Notes: generated by a model from the letters alone, not told the origin. 64,000 nucleotides of DNA from Mycobacterium kubicae (GCF_015689175.1 NZ_CP065047.1:4092001-4156000), one strand, 5' to 3'. Positions 47,324 to 59,570 are shown, numbered from the stretch's first letter. Made by a program: numbers and translations.

Positions 47324-47801
47324 CGCTGGTGCTCCTACCTTCCGTCCCCTCAGATCCCGTCAGTACTGCGCTGTCCCCCACGCCCGCCGGCTCCCCGGTG
47401 CGCAACTTCTTCCACACCGGTAATGCGGTCGACGCAACGAGCAATACCTGAAAGAGCGCCAAACCAAACACCACGCCCAAACCTGCGGGCCGGAATATGA
47501 ACGCGATGATCAGCGCGATGATGGTGATCATCGCGACCCGCGACGCCGAGTTAAGCGCCATCGACCTCTTCAGCGGGTGTTCTTTCGCCGTAATCGACTC
47601 CACCGAACGCCGCACCAAGAGAGCGTTTAGCAAACCTAAAAGTAATCCGATACCGAAAAACACCCCGACCATCACGTGACCGGCGAAGCCGGCGACAAGC
47701 ATCGCCGCTGCGGTCAGTGCAAGGCAGATGACAAAGAGGCGAACCGGGCGGAAAGCAACAGAGGGAAACACCAACGGCGCATCCTGCGCTGGTGTCGTCA
47801 C
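47316..47801 (-). CDS. AtpI-like membrane protein (Rv1303-like)
   Basis: 161 residues, GTG start. Four hydrophobic helices: [53 protein letters not shown] and [14 protein letters not shown]. It has the usual position of AtpI, ahead of atpB, and the two reading frames overlap by eight bases. AtpI is thought to assist c-ring assembly; here that is by context and topology. The C-terminus is short and polar. Confidence 0.85.
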
Positions 47802-48050
47802 CGCAGCACCTCAATCCCAGGTTGATGGAGCGGGAACCAGCCGACCGACTGATCGGTGGTCCGCCGAGCGTATCGCAAGGTCGCGATGGACTTACCCAAG
47901 GGGTAGCTCCCTGTGTCGGTCGTCGATCGGCTCGGTCGGAAACCCTTCCGACGGGCCGGCTGGCCGGCAACCCGCGTGGTTCATTTCGGGGTTCTACCTG
48001 CACCGTACCACAAGGTCAGCGCTACTACTACTGGCTGTCGTAGACCGTTT
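47802..48050 (-). promoter_or_regulatory. intergenic region with possible atp operon promoter
   Basis: 249 bp between wecA and the AtpI-like gene, with no coding frame that I can support. The minus strand of 48002-48007 reads TACGGT after TTGTGG, a mycobacterial-type extended -10 (TGGTACGGT), about 200 bp ahead of the AtpI-like start. Promoter assignment is tentative. Confidence 0.3.
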
Positions 48051-49262
48051 TTAGTCGGGGTCGAAGTAGTCGTCGCGGCGGCGCAGCAGCGGGATCACCG
48101 TCGTGACGCCCGCAATCAAGATGGCCGCCAGCATCACGGCCGCGGTGTGGCGCGGATCGAAGAAGATGGTGCTCGCTGCGCCGAACGCGACAATGCCGAC
48201 CCACAAATAGATGATCAATACGACTCGGCGGTGGGAGTGCCCGATTTGCAGCAGCCGATGATGCAGATGCATTTTGTCGGGACTAAACGCGCTGCGGCCC
48301 GCGCGGGTGCGTCGCACGATTGCCAGCAGCAAATCGAGCATCGGCACAAACATCACCGCGACCACCAGCAGGAACGGCGATAGCAGAGCAAACACATCTC
48401 GGGCGCCGTAGGCGTTCTGCGAGATGGGGCCGGCGGCGGTGGTGGACGCGGCGGCCAGCATCAAACCGATCAGCATGGAGCCGGAGTCGCCCATGAAGAT
48501 CTTGGCCCGGTGGAAGTTGTGCGGCAGAAAGCCCAAGCAGGCGCCCGCGAGCACCACCGAGATCAGCGCCGGCGGGTAGTACAGGACGTCACCGCCGTGG
48601 TCGCGCAGTAGGCCGACCGAGAACATGCAGATGGCCAAAGCGGTGATCAGGCCCAGCCCCGCGGCCAGCCCGTCGAGGCCGTCGACGAAATTCATCGCGT
48701 TGACGATCGAGACCGTCAGCGCCAGCGTCAGCAGGATCGACGAGGCCTGATCCAAAACGATGGTGCCCACCCCGCCCACCGGGATGTAGAGAACGCTCCA
48801 CGCGACCCCCATGGTGACCAGCACGCTGGCTGCGGTGATCTGACCGGCGAATTTCGTCAACGCATCCAGGCCCCACCGGTCGTCGATCAAGCCGATGCCC
48901 ATGATCACCGCACCCGCCACGAGCACCGCGGGCATTCCGGTGGAGTAGACGAACCCGCGGTTGAGAGCGGGCAGCTGCGAAGCCAGGAATATCGCGGACC
49001 CGACCCCGAGGAACATGGCCAGGCCGCCCATTCGGGGCGTCGGCGTGATGTGGACGTCGCGTTCCCGTGGATACGCCACAGCTCCCAACCGGGTCGCCAG
49101 AATGCGCACCGGACCGGTCGCGAAGTAGGTGATGATGGCGGCGGTCAGCCCGACGAGCGCGAGCTCGCGCAGAGGGACACCGGCGCTGCGATAGGAAAGC
49201 GCGAGCAAACCACCGGCAAGGCTGGTTATGTCGCTGGACACCACGAGACCGTACTGCACCAA
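48051..49262 (-). CDS. wecA: WecA/Rfe-type polyprenyl-phosphate GlcNAc-1-phosphate transferase
   Basis: 403-residue membrane protein with about eleven helices. Attaches GlcNAc-1-phosphate to decaprenyl phosphate, starting the arabinogalactan linkage unit. Motifs: PTPRMGGLAMFLG, NAMNFVDGLDGLAAG (catalytic Asp), FHRAKIFMGDSGS and DKMHLHHRLL. Near-identical in layout to M. tuberculosis Rfe. It lies 13 bp after sua5 on the same strand. Confidence 0.95.
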   Translation of the reverse strand: MVQYGLVVSSDITSLAGGLLALSYRSAGVPLRELALVGLTAAIITYFATGPVRILATRLGAVAYPRERDVHITPTPRMGGLAMFLGVGSAIFLASQLPALNRGFVYSTGMPAVLVAGAVIMGIGLIDDRWGLDALTKFAGQITAASVLVTMGVAWSVLYIPVGGVGTIVLDQASSILLTLALTVSIVNAMNFVDGLDGLAAGLGLITALAICMFSVGLLRDHGGDVLYYPPALISVVLAGACLGFLPHNFHRAKIFMGDSGSMLIGLMLAAASTTAAGPISQNAYGARDVFALLSPFLLVVAVMFVPMLDLLLAIVRRTRAGRSAFSPDKMHLHHRLLQIGHSHRRVVLIIYLWVGIVAFGAASTIFFDPRHTAAVMLAAILIAGVTTVIPLLRRRDDYFDPD

Positions 49263-49275
49263 CCTGAGCTGGCGT

Positions 49276-49932
49276 TCAGGCGCTCAAGCTCACGGGGTCC
49301 ACGCCGAGGACGGCCGCGATCCGGTCGACCGGGACGGGACCCTCGCGCAGGATGCGAGGGGCGGCTCCGGTGAGGTCGACGATGGTGGATGCGGCCTGCT
49401 GCGCGGACGGTCCCGCGTCGAGGTAGACCTCGACGCGATCGCCGAGTTGGCGTCGGGCCTCGTCGGCATCGACCGCGGGCGGCTGGCCGGAGACGTTGGC
49501 GCTGGAGACGGCCATGGGGCCGACCTCACGCAGCAGTTCGATGGCAACGGGATGCAAGGGCATCCGCAGCATCACGGTGCCGTGGGCGTTGCCCAGATCC
49601 CACTGCAGCGACGGCGCCTGCACCACAACCAGGCTCAGTGCGCCGGGCCAGAACGCCCGGATGAGGTCGCGCGCCCCGTCGGGCATCGCGTAGACCAGCC
49701 CCTCGATCGTGTGCCAGGAACCCACCAGCACGCCCACCGGCATGTCGCGGCCACGCCCCTTGGCCGCCAGCAACTCCCCCACCGCGGTGCTGTCGAAGGC
49801 GTCAGCGCCGATGCCGTAGACCGTGTCGGTCGGCATGACGACCAGGCGACCGCTCTTGACGGCTTGCGCCGCGGCGGCGATGCCTCGCGCACGCTGCTCG
49901 GAGTCGGCGCAGTCGAAGGTTTCAGTGCTCAT
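49276..49932 (-). CDS. Threonylcarbamoyl-AMP synthase (Sua5/TsaC)
   Basis: 218 residues (Rv1301-like). Makes threonylcarbamoyl-AMP for the t6A37 modification of ANN-decoding tRNAs. GRLVVMPTDTVYGIGADAF and ...VMLRMPLHPVAIELLREVGPMAVSSANVSGQP are the YrdC-domain signatures. The ATG at 49932 overlaps the stop of the last MIRU-like peptide ORF, so translation is coupled to the repeat. Confidence 0.94.
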   Translation of the reverse strand: MSTETFDCADSEQRARGIAAAAQAVKSGRLVVMPTDTVYGIGADAFDSTAVGELLAAKGRGRDMPVGVLVGSWHTIEGLVYAMPDGARDLIRAFWPGALSLVVVQAPSLQWDLGNAHGTVMLRMPLHPVAIELLREVGPMAVSSANVSGQPPAVDADEARRQLGDRVEVYLDAGPSAQQAASTIVDLTGAAPRILREGPVPVDRIAAVLGVDPVSLSA

Positions 49933-49985
49933 TGGCGCCGCTCCTCCTCATCGCTTCGCTCTGCATCGTCACCGGCGCGGGTCAT
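49929..49985 (-). CDS. MIRU-encoded 18-residue peptide, copy 2
   Basis: Second repeat unit ORF, encoding [18 protein letters not shown]. Its ATG overlaps the stop of copy 1 and its TGA overlaps the sua5 ATG, with GATGAGGAGGAG inside the unit acting as ribosome site for the next start. The peptide is highly charged and has no known function; it may be translated only as a by-product of coupling. Confidence 0.5.
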   Translation of the reverse strand: MTRAGDDAERSDEEERRQ

Positions 49986-50058
49986 TGGCGCCGCTCCTCC
50001 TCATCGCTTCGCTCTGCATCGTCACCGGCGCGGGTCATTGGCGCCGCTCCTCCTCATC
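49930..50058 (-). repeat. MIRU-like tandem repeat, 53-bp unit, two full and one partial copy
   Basis: Two identical 53-bp units (49930-49982, 49983-50035) and the first 23 bases of a third (50036-50058). Unit text (plus strand, part): CATTGGCGCCGCTCCTCCTC, close to mycobacterial interspersed repetitive units as remembered. The partial copy supplies the end of prmC (DEEERRQ and its stop). Each unit places ATGA at its junction. Copy number is probably variable between strains. Confidence 0.85.
49982..50038 (-). CDS. MIRU-encoded 18-residue peptide, copy 1
   Basis: First repeat unit [21 protein letters not shown]. The ATG overlaps the prmC stop (ATGA) and the TGA overlaps the copy 2 start. GAGGAGGAG sits about 7 bases before each ATG. 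See the repeat feature; protein product unproven. Confidence 0.5.
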   Translation of the reverse strand: MTRAGDDAERSDEEERRQ

Positions 50059-50895
50059 ACTTAACCTGCGTGCGGTGACGAAGCGTGGCCGTCCGGTCAG
50101 ATCTTTGCGCGCCACGACGTCATCGAAAAGGCCTGTGCCGGTAACGCATTCAACCGTCGCCGCCGACGTGGAGTCGTCATGCTCGACGGCGAACAGACCA
50201 CCCGGACGCAGCAGGCGTCCGGCGAGACCGACAACCGCGGGTATCACCGTCATACCGTCCGGCCCGCCGAACACGGCATGCGGTGGATCATGTTGCGCGA
50301 CTTCGGCTTCCAGCGCAGCATCGTCGGGAACGTAGGGCGGATTGGCAACGACCAGGTCCACACCGCCGTCCAGTTCTGCCAGCAGGTCCGGTTGAGTGAC
50401 GTCGGCGCGTATCAGCTCGACGCGGCTGCTCGCGGCGTTGCGCCGCGCGTACCGCAACGCGGCATCGGAGTCGTCGACGCCGAGAATGCGCGCCGCGCGA
50501 AAGTGCTGGGCCAGGGCGATGGCCAACGCGCCTGAGCCGGTGCACAGGTCGACGATCACGGGTTGGGGCGCAAGGCGCTGCCCGATGGCCCACTCCAGCA
50601 TCGCCTCCGTCTCCGGACGCGGGACGAACACCCCCGGGCCCACCTCCAGGACCACTGGCCCGAACGCCGCGCTTCCGATCAGATGCTGCAAGGGGATCCG
50701 CTGCGACCGTGCGGTGACCACATCGTGGTACTGAGCGAAGAATTCGTCATCGGGAGAGTCGAGCAAGGACAGCCGGCCGCGGTCGGTGCCGGCCAGAAAA
50801 GCGGCCAGTTCCTCGGCATCGAAACGCGCGGAATCGATTCCAGCCTCGGCGAGCACCGTTGTCGCGGTATCGATGGCGCGCCGCAGGGTGGTCAT
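50035..50895 (-). CDS. prmC: PrmC/HemK release-factor glutamine methyltransferase
   Basis: 286 residues. Methylates the Gln of the GGQ motif in release factors; its substrate gene prfA is immediately upstream with an ATGA overlap. SAM-binding [17 protein letters not shown] and the NPPYVPDD active-site motif are intact. The final residues (DEEERRQ) and stop codon come from the partial MIRU-like repeat, so insertion of the repeat has replaced the native C-terminus by a few residues. Confidence 0.94.
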   Translation of the reverse strand: MTTLRRAIDTATTVLAEAGIDSARFDAEELAAFLAGTDRGRLSLLDSPDDEFFAQYHDVVTARSQRIPLQHLIGSAAFGPVVLEVGPGVFVPRPETEAMLEWAIGQRLAPQPVIVDLCTGSGALAIALAQHFRAARILGVDDSDAALRYARRNAASSRVELIRADVTQPDLLAELDGGVDLVVANPPYVPDDAALEAEVAQHDPPHAVFGGPDGMTVIPAVVGLAGRLLRPGGLFAVEHDDSTSAATVECVTGTGLFDDVVARKDLTGRPRFVTARRLSDEEERRQ

Positions 50896-51965
50896 GAGTG
50901 TTGGAGCCGGGACTGCTTGTCAGCGGCGCTCAGGGCGTCGAACAGCGCATCGAGGTCGCCGTCGAGGACCTGATCGAGGTTGTGGGCCTTAAAACCGATC
51001 CGGTGGTCGGTGATGCGGTTCTCCGGGAAGTTGTACGTGCGGATGCGTTCGCTGCGGTCCACGGTGCGGATTTGGCTGGCCCGGTCCGCGGACGCGTCGG
51101 CCGACGCCTGCTCCTCGGCCAAGGCCTGCAGGCGGGCGGCCAGGACCTGCAGTGCCCGGGTCTTGTTTTGCAGCTGGGACCGCTCGTTTTGGCAGGTGAC
51201 GACGATTCCGGTGGGCAGGTGGGTGATGCGCACCGCGGAGTCGGTAGTGTTGACGCCCTGGCCGCCTTTGCCGGACGACCGGTAGACGTCGATCCGCAGA
51301 TCGGATTCGTCGATCTGCACCTCCCCTACTTCCTCGGGTTCGGGGTAGACGAGCACGCCCGCCGCCGAAGTGTGCACGCGCCCTTGGGATTCCGTCACCG
51401 GGACGCGTTGCACGCGGTGTACCCCGCCTTCGAATTTCATTCGCGACCACACGCCCTCGGCGGAATCGCCCTTGCTGGCGATGGTCAGCGTCGCATCCTT
51501 ATAGCCGCCCAGGTCCGAGATGGTCTCGTCCAGAACGGTCACCGACCAGCCATGACGCTCGGCGTAGCGGATGTACATGCGGGCCAGGTCCGCGGCGAAC
51601 AACGCGGACTCCTCACCACCCTCGCCGGATTTGACCTCGAGCACGATGTCGTCGGCGTCGTGCGGGTCGCGGGGCGCGAGCATGTCGGTGAGTTGGGTGT
51701 CGAGTTCGGCGACCCGGCCCTCCAACTCGGTCACCTCTTCGGCGAACGAGTCGTCGTCGTGGGCGAACTCGCGGGCGGTCTCCAGATCCTCGCGGGCGGC
51801 AACCAATTTGCGATACGTGGCGACGATCGGCGCCAGCCGGGCGAACCGGCGACCGGCTTTACGGGCCTCGTCGGGCTTGCTGTGCAGTTCGGGATCGGCC
51901 AACGCCCGCTCCAGCGCGGCGTGTTCGGCGAGCAGGACGTCAATCGTCTGCACCGGCTGCGTCAT
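50892..51965 (-). CDS. prfA: Peptide chain release factor 1
   Basis: 357 residues. Recognises UAA/UAG. GGQ loop [18 protein letters not shown] and the stop-codon recognition region ([16 protein letters not shown]) are intact. The next gene, prmC, modifies this GGQ. The 97-bp gap to rpmE contains a strong hairpin (52012-52056), suggesting a partial terminator between them. Confidence 0.96.
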   Translation of the reverse strand: MTQPVQTIDVLLAEHAALERALADPELHSKPDEARKAGRRFARLAPIVATYRKLVAAREDLETAREFAHDDDSFAEEVTELEGRVAELDTQLTDMLAPRDPHDADDIVLEVKSGEGGEESALFAADLARMYIRYAERHGWSVTVLDETISDLGGYKDATLTIASKGDSAEGVWSRMKFEGGVHRVQRVPVTESQGRVHTSAAGVLVYPEPEEVGEVQIDESDLRIDVYRSSGKGGQGVNTTDSAVRITHLPTGIVVTCQNERSQLQNKTRALQVLAARLQALAEEQASADASADRASQIRTVDRSERIRTYNFPENRITDHRIGFKAHNLDQVLDGDLDALFDALSAADKQSRLQHS

Positions 51966-52011
51966 GTCCCACCTCCTGCCACCTACCGCGAATTTCTACC
52001 GCAAACATGAA

Positions 52012-52056
52012 CCGACGCCCGGCCTGTGCACTTGGCGCACAGTTCGGGCGTCGGTA
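52012..52056 (-). terminator. hairpin between rpmE and prfA
   Basis: Outer arms ACCGACGCCCG/CGGGCGTCGGT (11 bp) and inner arms CTGTGC/GCACAG around a short loop. No U-tract follows, so it may be a weak terminator or a processing/attenuation site separating rpmE from prfA. Confidence 0.55.
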
Positions 52057-52062
52057 AACCAG

Positions 52063-52305
52063 CTACTTCTCGGCCGCTTCAGCCTTGTCGGCGCCGACCT
52101 TGCGCTTGCCGTAACGCTTTTCGAAACGGGCCACCCGGCCGCCGCTGTCCAGGATCTTCTGCTTGCCGGTGTAGAACGGGTGGCACTGCGAGCAAACCTC
52201 GACCACAATGCGGCCGCCCGGCTTGGTGCTGCGCGTCTGGAAGGAGTTCCCGCACCCACAGACCACGGTGGTCTCCTCGTAGGCGGGATGAATGTCAGAT
52301 TTCAT
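52063..52305 (-). CDS. rpmE: Ribosomal protein L31 (zinc-binding form)
   Basis: 80 residues. Cys16, Cys18, Cys38 and Cys41 (CGCGNSF; CSQCHPF) mark the zinc-containing C+ paralogue used when zinc is plentiful; zinc-free L31 would be encoded elsewhere. The N-terminus [10 protein letters not shown] and C-terminal basic tail are standard. It has its own candidate promoter (near 52407-52412) about 100 bp upstream. Confidence 0.96.
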   Translation of the reverse strand: MKSDIHPAYEETTVVCGCGNSFQTRSTKPGGRIVVEVCSQCHPFYTGKQKILDSGGRVARFEKRYGKRKVGADKAEAAEK

Positions 52306-52612
52306 GCTGTCCTCTTCGATCGTTGGCCGCTCGTGCCCCCGGTATGCGATGCGGCGGTCAGGCCTGAACCGAGAACCTGGGTGGGTTCTGGGGTGGTCGA
52401 GCCTCGATTATGCCAGGTCAACCACCTTCTACCCAAACACCGTGATGTGCGCTGGCATTCCCGCCGGCCATAGGTCTCAGCTGTCACTGCCGGCTCTGCT
52501 CGGACCCACCTGGCTTTTTGCCCACCTCCGCGCGACAACCGCAGTTGTCGCTGTGAGGTGGGCACAAGCACACATGCCCGGACAGAGACCGCTGTGGCGG
52601 ATGTGACGACGG
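52306..52612 (-). other. rho-rpmE intergenic region
   Basis: 307 bp without a gene. The minus strand of 52407-52412 reads CATAAT in TGGCATAAT, an extended -10 for rpmE, with about 95 bases of leader. A large hairpin (52520-52563) lies nearer rho. The stretch between is not obviously conserved coding DNA. Confidence 0.6.
52520..52563 (-). terminator. hairpin downstream of rho
   Basis: Outer arms GCCCACCTC/GAGGTGGGC and inner arms CGACAAC/GTTGTCG, with small mismatched bulges, 49 bases after the rho stop. No U-run on the minus strand, so either a factor-independent stop of an imperfect kind or a Rho-linked 3' end. Confidence 0.5.
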
Positions 52613-54487
52613 TTAGTCGTTGTCCATCGATCCCGGTGTCGTCTTGGACACCTGCACCAGGAATTCGTAGTTGGTCTTGGTCTTGCGCAGCTGCGACATG
52701 AGCAGATCGATGGCCTGATGCGAATCCAGGCCGGACAGCACCCGGCGCAGTTTGTGCACGATTCCGAATTCGTCGGGCGAGAGCAGCAGCTCGTCCTTGC
52801 GGGTTCCGGACGGGTTGACGTCGACGGCGGGAAAGACCCGACGCTCGGCGATCTTGCGGTCCAGCTTGAGCTCTGCGTTACCGGTGCCCTTGAACTCTTC
52901 GAAGATCACCGTGTCACCGGTGGAACCGGTCTCCACCATCGCGGTGGCGATGATGGTCAGCGATCCGCCTTCTTCGATGTTGCGGGCGGCGCCCAGGAAG
53001 CGCTTGGGCGGGTACAGCGCGGTCGAATCGACACCACCGGACAGGATGCGGCCCGATGCCGGCGACGCGTTGTTGTACGCGCGGCCCAGTCGGGTGATCG
53101 AGTCCAGCAGCACCACGACGTCCTTGCCCTGCTCCACGAGCCGCTTGGCGCGCTCGATGGCCAGCTCGGCGGCCTGGGTGTGGTCTGACGGCGGCCGGTC
53201 GAACGTGGACGAGATGACCTCACCCTTGACCGAGCGCTGCATGTCGGTGACCTCTTCCGGCCGCTCGTCGACGAGCACGACCATGAGGTGGCATTCCGGG
53301 TTGTTCCTGGTGATCGCGTTGGCGATGTCCTGCAGGATCGTCGTCTTACCGGCCTTGGGCGGCGACACGATCAGCGCGCGCTGACCCTTACCGATCGGCA
53401 TGATCAGGTCGATGACCCGCGTGGTCAACCGGTCCGGGGTGGTTTCCAGACGCAGCCGCTGGTTGGGGTACAGCGGAGTCAGCTTGCCGAATTCGGGCCG
53501 CTTCTTGGCGTCTTCGATGGATCCGCCGTTGATGCTGTCCAGGCGAACCAGCGGGTTGAACTTCTGCCGCGGGTTCTTGTCGCCTGTTTCTCCTTCTCGG
53601 GGCACGCGGACGGCACCGGTCACCGCGTCGCCGCGGCGCAGACCGTTCTTGCGCACCATGTTCATCGACACGTAGACGTCGTGCGGGCCGGCCAGGTAGC
53701 CGGAGGTGCGCACGAATGCGTAGTTGTCCAGAACGTCGAGGATGCCCGCTACCGGCTGGACGACATCGTCCTCGCGCAGTTCGCTTTCGCCGCCGCCTTC
53801 ACCGGTGCGTTCGCCGCGCCGGCGCCGGTCGCGGAAGCGGCGACCGCGCCGGCCCTGACGTCCGTCACCGTCGTCGTCGCCACCGCGGTTCTGCTGGCCC
53901 CCGCCTTGCTGGTCACCGTTTTGGTCGCCGCCCGCCTCTGCCGGACGTTCCTCCGTCTTGGTGTCTGACTGGGCCTTCGAGCCGTCAGCGGTCCCGTTCG
54001 AGGCTGGGCTGTCGCTGGTGGTGGGGCTTGCCGATCCCGCCTCGCGGGCGGCGCCCCGGCGTTCGCGGCGTCGCGGTTCGGCCGGTGCCTCGGTCTCCTG
54101 CTCCGCCTTGGCCGGCGCGTCGGCGTTTACCGAAGCGTCAGCTTTCTGGGTTTCTTGGGCCACCCCGTTGTCGGGAATTTGGGTCCCGTTGGCGGCGGGC
54201 GGGGCCGCGGTGTCTTGGAGTGGAGCAGTCGCGGTCTGGGCGGTGGACGTGCCGTTGGCCTGTCCCCTGATCTCCTTGATCGCGGCGATGAGTTCGTTCT
54301 TGCGCATACCAGAGGTGCCCTTTACGCCGGACTGGCTAGCCAGCGCCCGAAGTTCGGGCAGCACCATGGCGGCCAGTGATCCTGTCGGCGCACCGGTTTT
54401 GACGACTGGGGTGTCTGTGATCACGGAGTCCGACTGCTTGTCTGCGTCGGTGCTTTCGCCAGCCGTGAAGAGGTCCGTATCAGTCAC
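52613..54487 (-). CDS. rho: Transcription termination factor Rho
   Basis: 624-residue hexameric RNA helicase that ends transcription. RNA-binding domain (GYLAGPHDVYVSMNMVRKNGL), Walker A SPPKAGKTTILQ, and the Q- and R-loop regions are intact. As in other actinobacteria a long, low-complexity insert (residues ~65-235, rich in Arg, Gly, Asp, e.g. RRGRRFRDRRRRG) sits between the N-terminal SAP-like helices and the RNA-binding domain; such inserts affect bicyclomycin response and RNA binding. The total is slightly longer than in M. tuberculosis. Confidence 0.96.
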   Translation of the reverse strand: MTDTDLFTAGESTDADKQSDSVITDTPVVKTGAPTGSLAAMVLPELRALASQSGVKGTSGMRKNELIAAIKEIRGQANGTSTAQTATAPLQDTAAPPAANGTQIPDNGVAQETQKADASVNADAPAKAEQETEAPAEPRRRERRGAAREAGSASPTTSDSPASNGTADGSKAQSDTKTEERPAEAGGDQNGDQQGGGQQNRGGDDDGDGRQGRRGRRFRDRRRRGERTGEGGGESELREDDVVQPVAGILDVLDNYAFVRTSGYLAGPHDVYVSMNMVRKNGLRRGDAVTGAVRVPREGETGDKNPRQKFNPLVRLDSINGGSIEDAKKRPEFGKLTPLYPNQRLRLETTPDRLTTRVIDLIMPIGKGQRALIVSPPKAGKTTILQDIANAITRNNPECHLMVVLVDERPEEVTDMQRSVKGEVISSTFDRPPSDHTQAAELAIERAKRLVEQGKDVVVLLDSITRLGRAYNNASPASGRILSGGVDSTALYPPKRFLGAARNIEEGGSLTIIATAMVETGSTGDTVIFEEFKGTGNAELKLDRKIAERRVFPAVDVNPSGTRKDELLLSPDEFGIVHKLRRVLSGLDSHQAIDLLMSQLRKTKTNYEFLVQVSKTTPGSMDND

Positions 54488-54754
54488 GGATTTCCTTTCT
54501 TCCCCTGCTGATCAGGTCATGCGGGGGGTTCGTTGCAATCAGCCAAATTGGTGAGTGCACCCAATAGTCGACTCTGCGACGGTGATCGCCCGGATCGTCA
54601 CCGGAGACGGGGAACCTCGTCCACGAGAAGAATTGGTGGTTGTCCTAGCGGCAAGGCAGTATGGATGCAGATGCAGATGCTGCAATTGCTGGACGGGTCC
54701 GAGGATAGCCCGCTTCCTGGCCGGAAGCAAGCAACGCTCCCGCGGCGCCGTGCA

Positions 54755-56822
<2,068 letters not shown>

Positions 56823-56826
<4 letters not shown>

Positions 56827-58148
56827 AAACCGGTTCCTTCCAGTCGGAGCACGCTGGTCACGCCCTGGACGACGTCCAGGTCAGCGAGCGCCTCAACGGT
56901 TTCGGAGAGCGCGGCATCGGTCGCCGAGTGGGTGACGACGACGATGCGGGCACCGATCCGCCGCCCGCCTTCGTCGGCCACGCCTTCCTGGCGGACCTCG
57001 GCGATGCTCACCTCACGCTTGCCGAACTCTGCTGCCACAGCAGACAACACACCGGGCTTGTCCGCGACGTTCATGCTGACGTAGTAGCGGGTGGCAATGA
57101 AACCCATTGACGCCACTGGGAGTTGAGCGTACTTGGACTCGCGCGGGCCCCGGCTGCCCAGCACCCGGTTACGCGCGGCCATCACCAGGTCCCCGGTCAC
57201 CGCGGACGCAGTGGGCGCACCGCCGGCGCCCTGTCCGTAGAACATCAACCGACCGGCGGCCTGCGCCTCGACCACTACGGCGTTGAAAGCGCCGTTGACC
57301 GTCGCCAGCGGATGGGTCAGTGGGACCAGGGCAGGATAGACGCGCGCCGAAACCCGTTGCTGGCCTTCGTCAGTGGTGATGCGCTCACAGATGGACAGCA
57401 GCTTGATGGTGCAACCCAAGGCACGCGCCGACTCGAAGTCGGCCGGGGTGATCTTGGTGATCCCTTCGCGGTACACGTCGTCGGCGGTGACGCGGGTATG
57501 GAAGGCGATGGACGCCAGGATCGCGGCCTTGGCCGCCGCGTCGTAGCCCTCGACGTCGGCGGTCGGGTCGGCTTCGGCATAGCCCAGGGCGCTGGCGTCG
57601 GCCAGGGCGCTGTGATAGTCGGCGCCGGTGCTGTCCATCGCGGAGAGGATGTAGTTGGTGGTGCCGTTGACGATGCCGGCCACCCGCAGCACCGTGTCCC
57701 CGGCCAGGGACTGGGTCAGCGGCCGGATCACCGGGATGGCACCGGCCACGGCCGCCTCGAAATACAGGTCCACGACGGCGTTTTCAGCGGCCTGGGCCAA
57801 TTCGCCGGTGGAAATAGAGAGCAGAGCCTTGTTGGCGGTGACGACGGACTTGCCGTGCTCGATCGCGGTGAGGATCGCTTTGCGGGCCGGTTCTACCGGC
57901 CCCATGAGCTCGACGACGATGTCGACGTCGTCGCGCGAGACGAGTTCATCGACGTTGTCGGTGAGCAACTCGATGGGCACACCACGGTCAGCGGCCACCC
58001 GCCGCACCGCGACGCCGCGCAGCACCAGTGGAGCACCGATGCGGCCGGCGAGGTCCTCGGCACTTTCCTCGATGATCCGGACAACTTCGCTGCCGACGTT
58101 GCCCAAGCCGAGTACCGCTACGCCGATGGGCTTTTCGTCATCGGACAT
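56823..58148 (-). CDS. thrA: Homoserine dehydrogenase
   Basis: 441 residues. NADP-binding [13 protein letters not shown], substrate segment [11 protein letters not shown] and a C-terminal ACT domain ([22 protein letters not shown]) for threonine feedback. It lies three bases after the lysA stop. Together with lysA it makes the lysine/threonine branch of the operon. Confidence 0.95.
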
Positions 58149-58151
58149 GGG

Positions 58152-59570
58152 TCACCTCACTTCCAAACTCAGCAGGTCGTCGACCGTCTCGCGACGCAGC
58201 ACCAGACGGGCCTTGCCCGCGCGCACCGCTACCACGGCGGGACGGCCGATCATGTTGTAACGGCTGGAAAGCGAGTAGCAGTAGGCTCCGGTCGCGGCCA
58301 CCGCGACCAGGTCGCCCGGCTCGATGTCGTCAGGGACCCATGCGTCACGCACGATGACATCACCGCTCTCACAATGCTTTCCGACCAGTCGGGCCTGCGT
58401 CGCCGGGGCGTCGCTGACTCGTGAGACCAGCCGCACGTCGTATTGCGCGGCATAGAGTGCGGTGCGGATGTTGTCACTCATGCCACCGTCGACGCTGACG
58501 TAGCGGCGATTCGCCGAAGCGCTGACGTCGACGTCCTTGACGGTGCCGACTTCATACAACGTGATGGTGCCGGGCCCGGCGATGGCGCGGCCGGGCTCGA
58601 CCACCAGCCTGGGCGTGGGCAGCCCGGCGGCGGCCGATTCGTGATGCACGATGGCGCTGAGCTTGGCGGCCAGTTCGTTCATCGGTGGAGGGTCGTCGGC
58701 GGCCAGGTATGAGATGCCCAAGCCACCGCCGAGATCGACCGTGGAGATCTGCGCTGTCTTGTCGACACCGAACTCTTCGACGATCTGTTGCAGCAGACCG
58801 ATGACGCGGTGTGCGGCGATCTCGAACCCGGCCACGTCGAAGATCTGGGAGCCGATGTGGCTGTGCAACCCGACCAGTCGCAAGTTGTCGGTGGCAAAAA
58901 CACGCCGGACCGCGGCCATTGCCGCGCCGCTGGCCACCGAGAGTCCGAATTTCTGGTCTTCGTGCGCGGTGGAGATGAATTCGTGGGTGTGCGCCTCGAC
59001 GCCCACGGTCAGGCGAACGTAGACATCCTGGACCACTCCGGCCTCGCCGGCGATGGTGTCGAGTCGCTCGATCTCGGTCATGGAATCCACAACGATGTGG
59101 CTGATGCCGGCTTTCACCGCCGCGGTCAGCTCGGCCACCGATTTGTTGTTGCCGTGCAACGCGATTCGCTCTGGCGGGAACTTGGCGTGCAGCGCCACCG
59201 CGAGCTCACCGCCGCTGCACACATCCAGCGAAAGACCCTCCTCGTCGATCCAGCGCGCCACCTCACTGCAGAGGAAGGCCTTGGCCGCGTAGTGGACGTT
59301 GGCCCCACCGCCGAACGCCGCCGCGGTCTCTTGGCAACGGGAGCGGAAGTCGTCTTCGTCGATGACGAACAGCGGGGTGCCGTACTCCTGGGCGAGGTAG
59401 GTCAGCGGCACCCCGGCGATCGCCGCAACTCCGGTTTCGTCGCGAACCACGTTGCGCGGCCACACGTTCGGCGCCAACCGCAGCAGCTCTTCGGGGGACT
59501 GCGGACGAGGCGGACTACTGGGATGCCGGGTCTCTTCGGCGTGCCGGGGACCGGCGGGGTGGACGTTCAC
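58152..59570 (-). CDS. lysA: Diaminopimelate decarboxylase
   Basis: 472-residue PLP enzyme making lysine from meso-diaminopimelate. PLP-binding [20 protein letters not shown] and GKHCESGD are present. GTG 59570 overlaps the argS stop (GTGA) and is taken as start: the ~25 extra residues before [14 protein letters not shown] agree with M. tuberculosis annotation. The longer frame reads back into argS. Confidence 0.95.
   Translation of the reverse strand: MNVHPAGPRHAEETRHPSSPPRPQSPEELLRLAPNVWPRNVVRDETGVAAIAGVPLTYLAQEYGTPLFVIDEDDFRSRCQETAAAFGGGANVHYAAKAFLCSEVARWIDEEGLSLDVCSGGELAVALHAKFPPERIALHGNNKSVAELTAAVKAGISHIVVDSMTEIERLDTIAGEAGVVQDVYVRLTVGVEAHTHEFISTAHEDQKFGLSVASGAAMAAVRRVFATDNLRLVGLHSHIGSQIFDVAGFEIAAHRVIGLLQQIVEEFGVDKTAQISTVDLGGGLGISYLAADDPPPMNELAAKLSAIVHHESAAAGLPTPRLVVEPGRAIAGPGTITLYEVGTVKDVDVSASANRRYVSVDGGMSDNIRTALYAAQYDVRLVSRVSDAPATQARLVGKHCESGDVIVRDAWVPDDIEPGDLVAVAATGAYCYSLSSRYNMIGRPAVVAVRAGKARLVLRRETVDDLLSLEVR

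Noticed and set aside
49930..50058. CRISPR array
   Set aside because: Units are directly adjacent without spacers and match MIRU type sequence; no cas genes.
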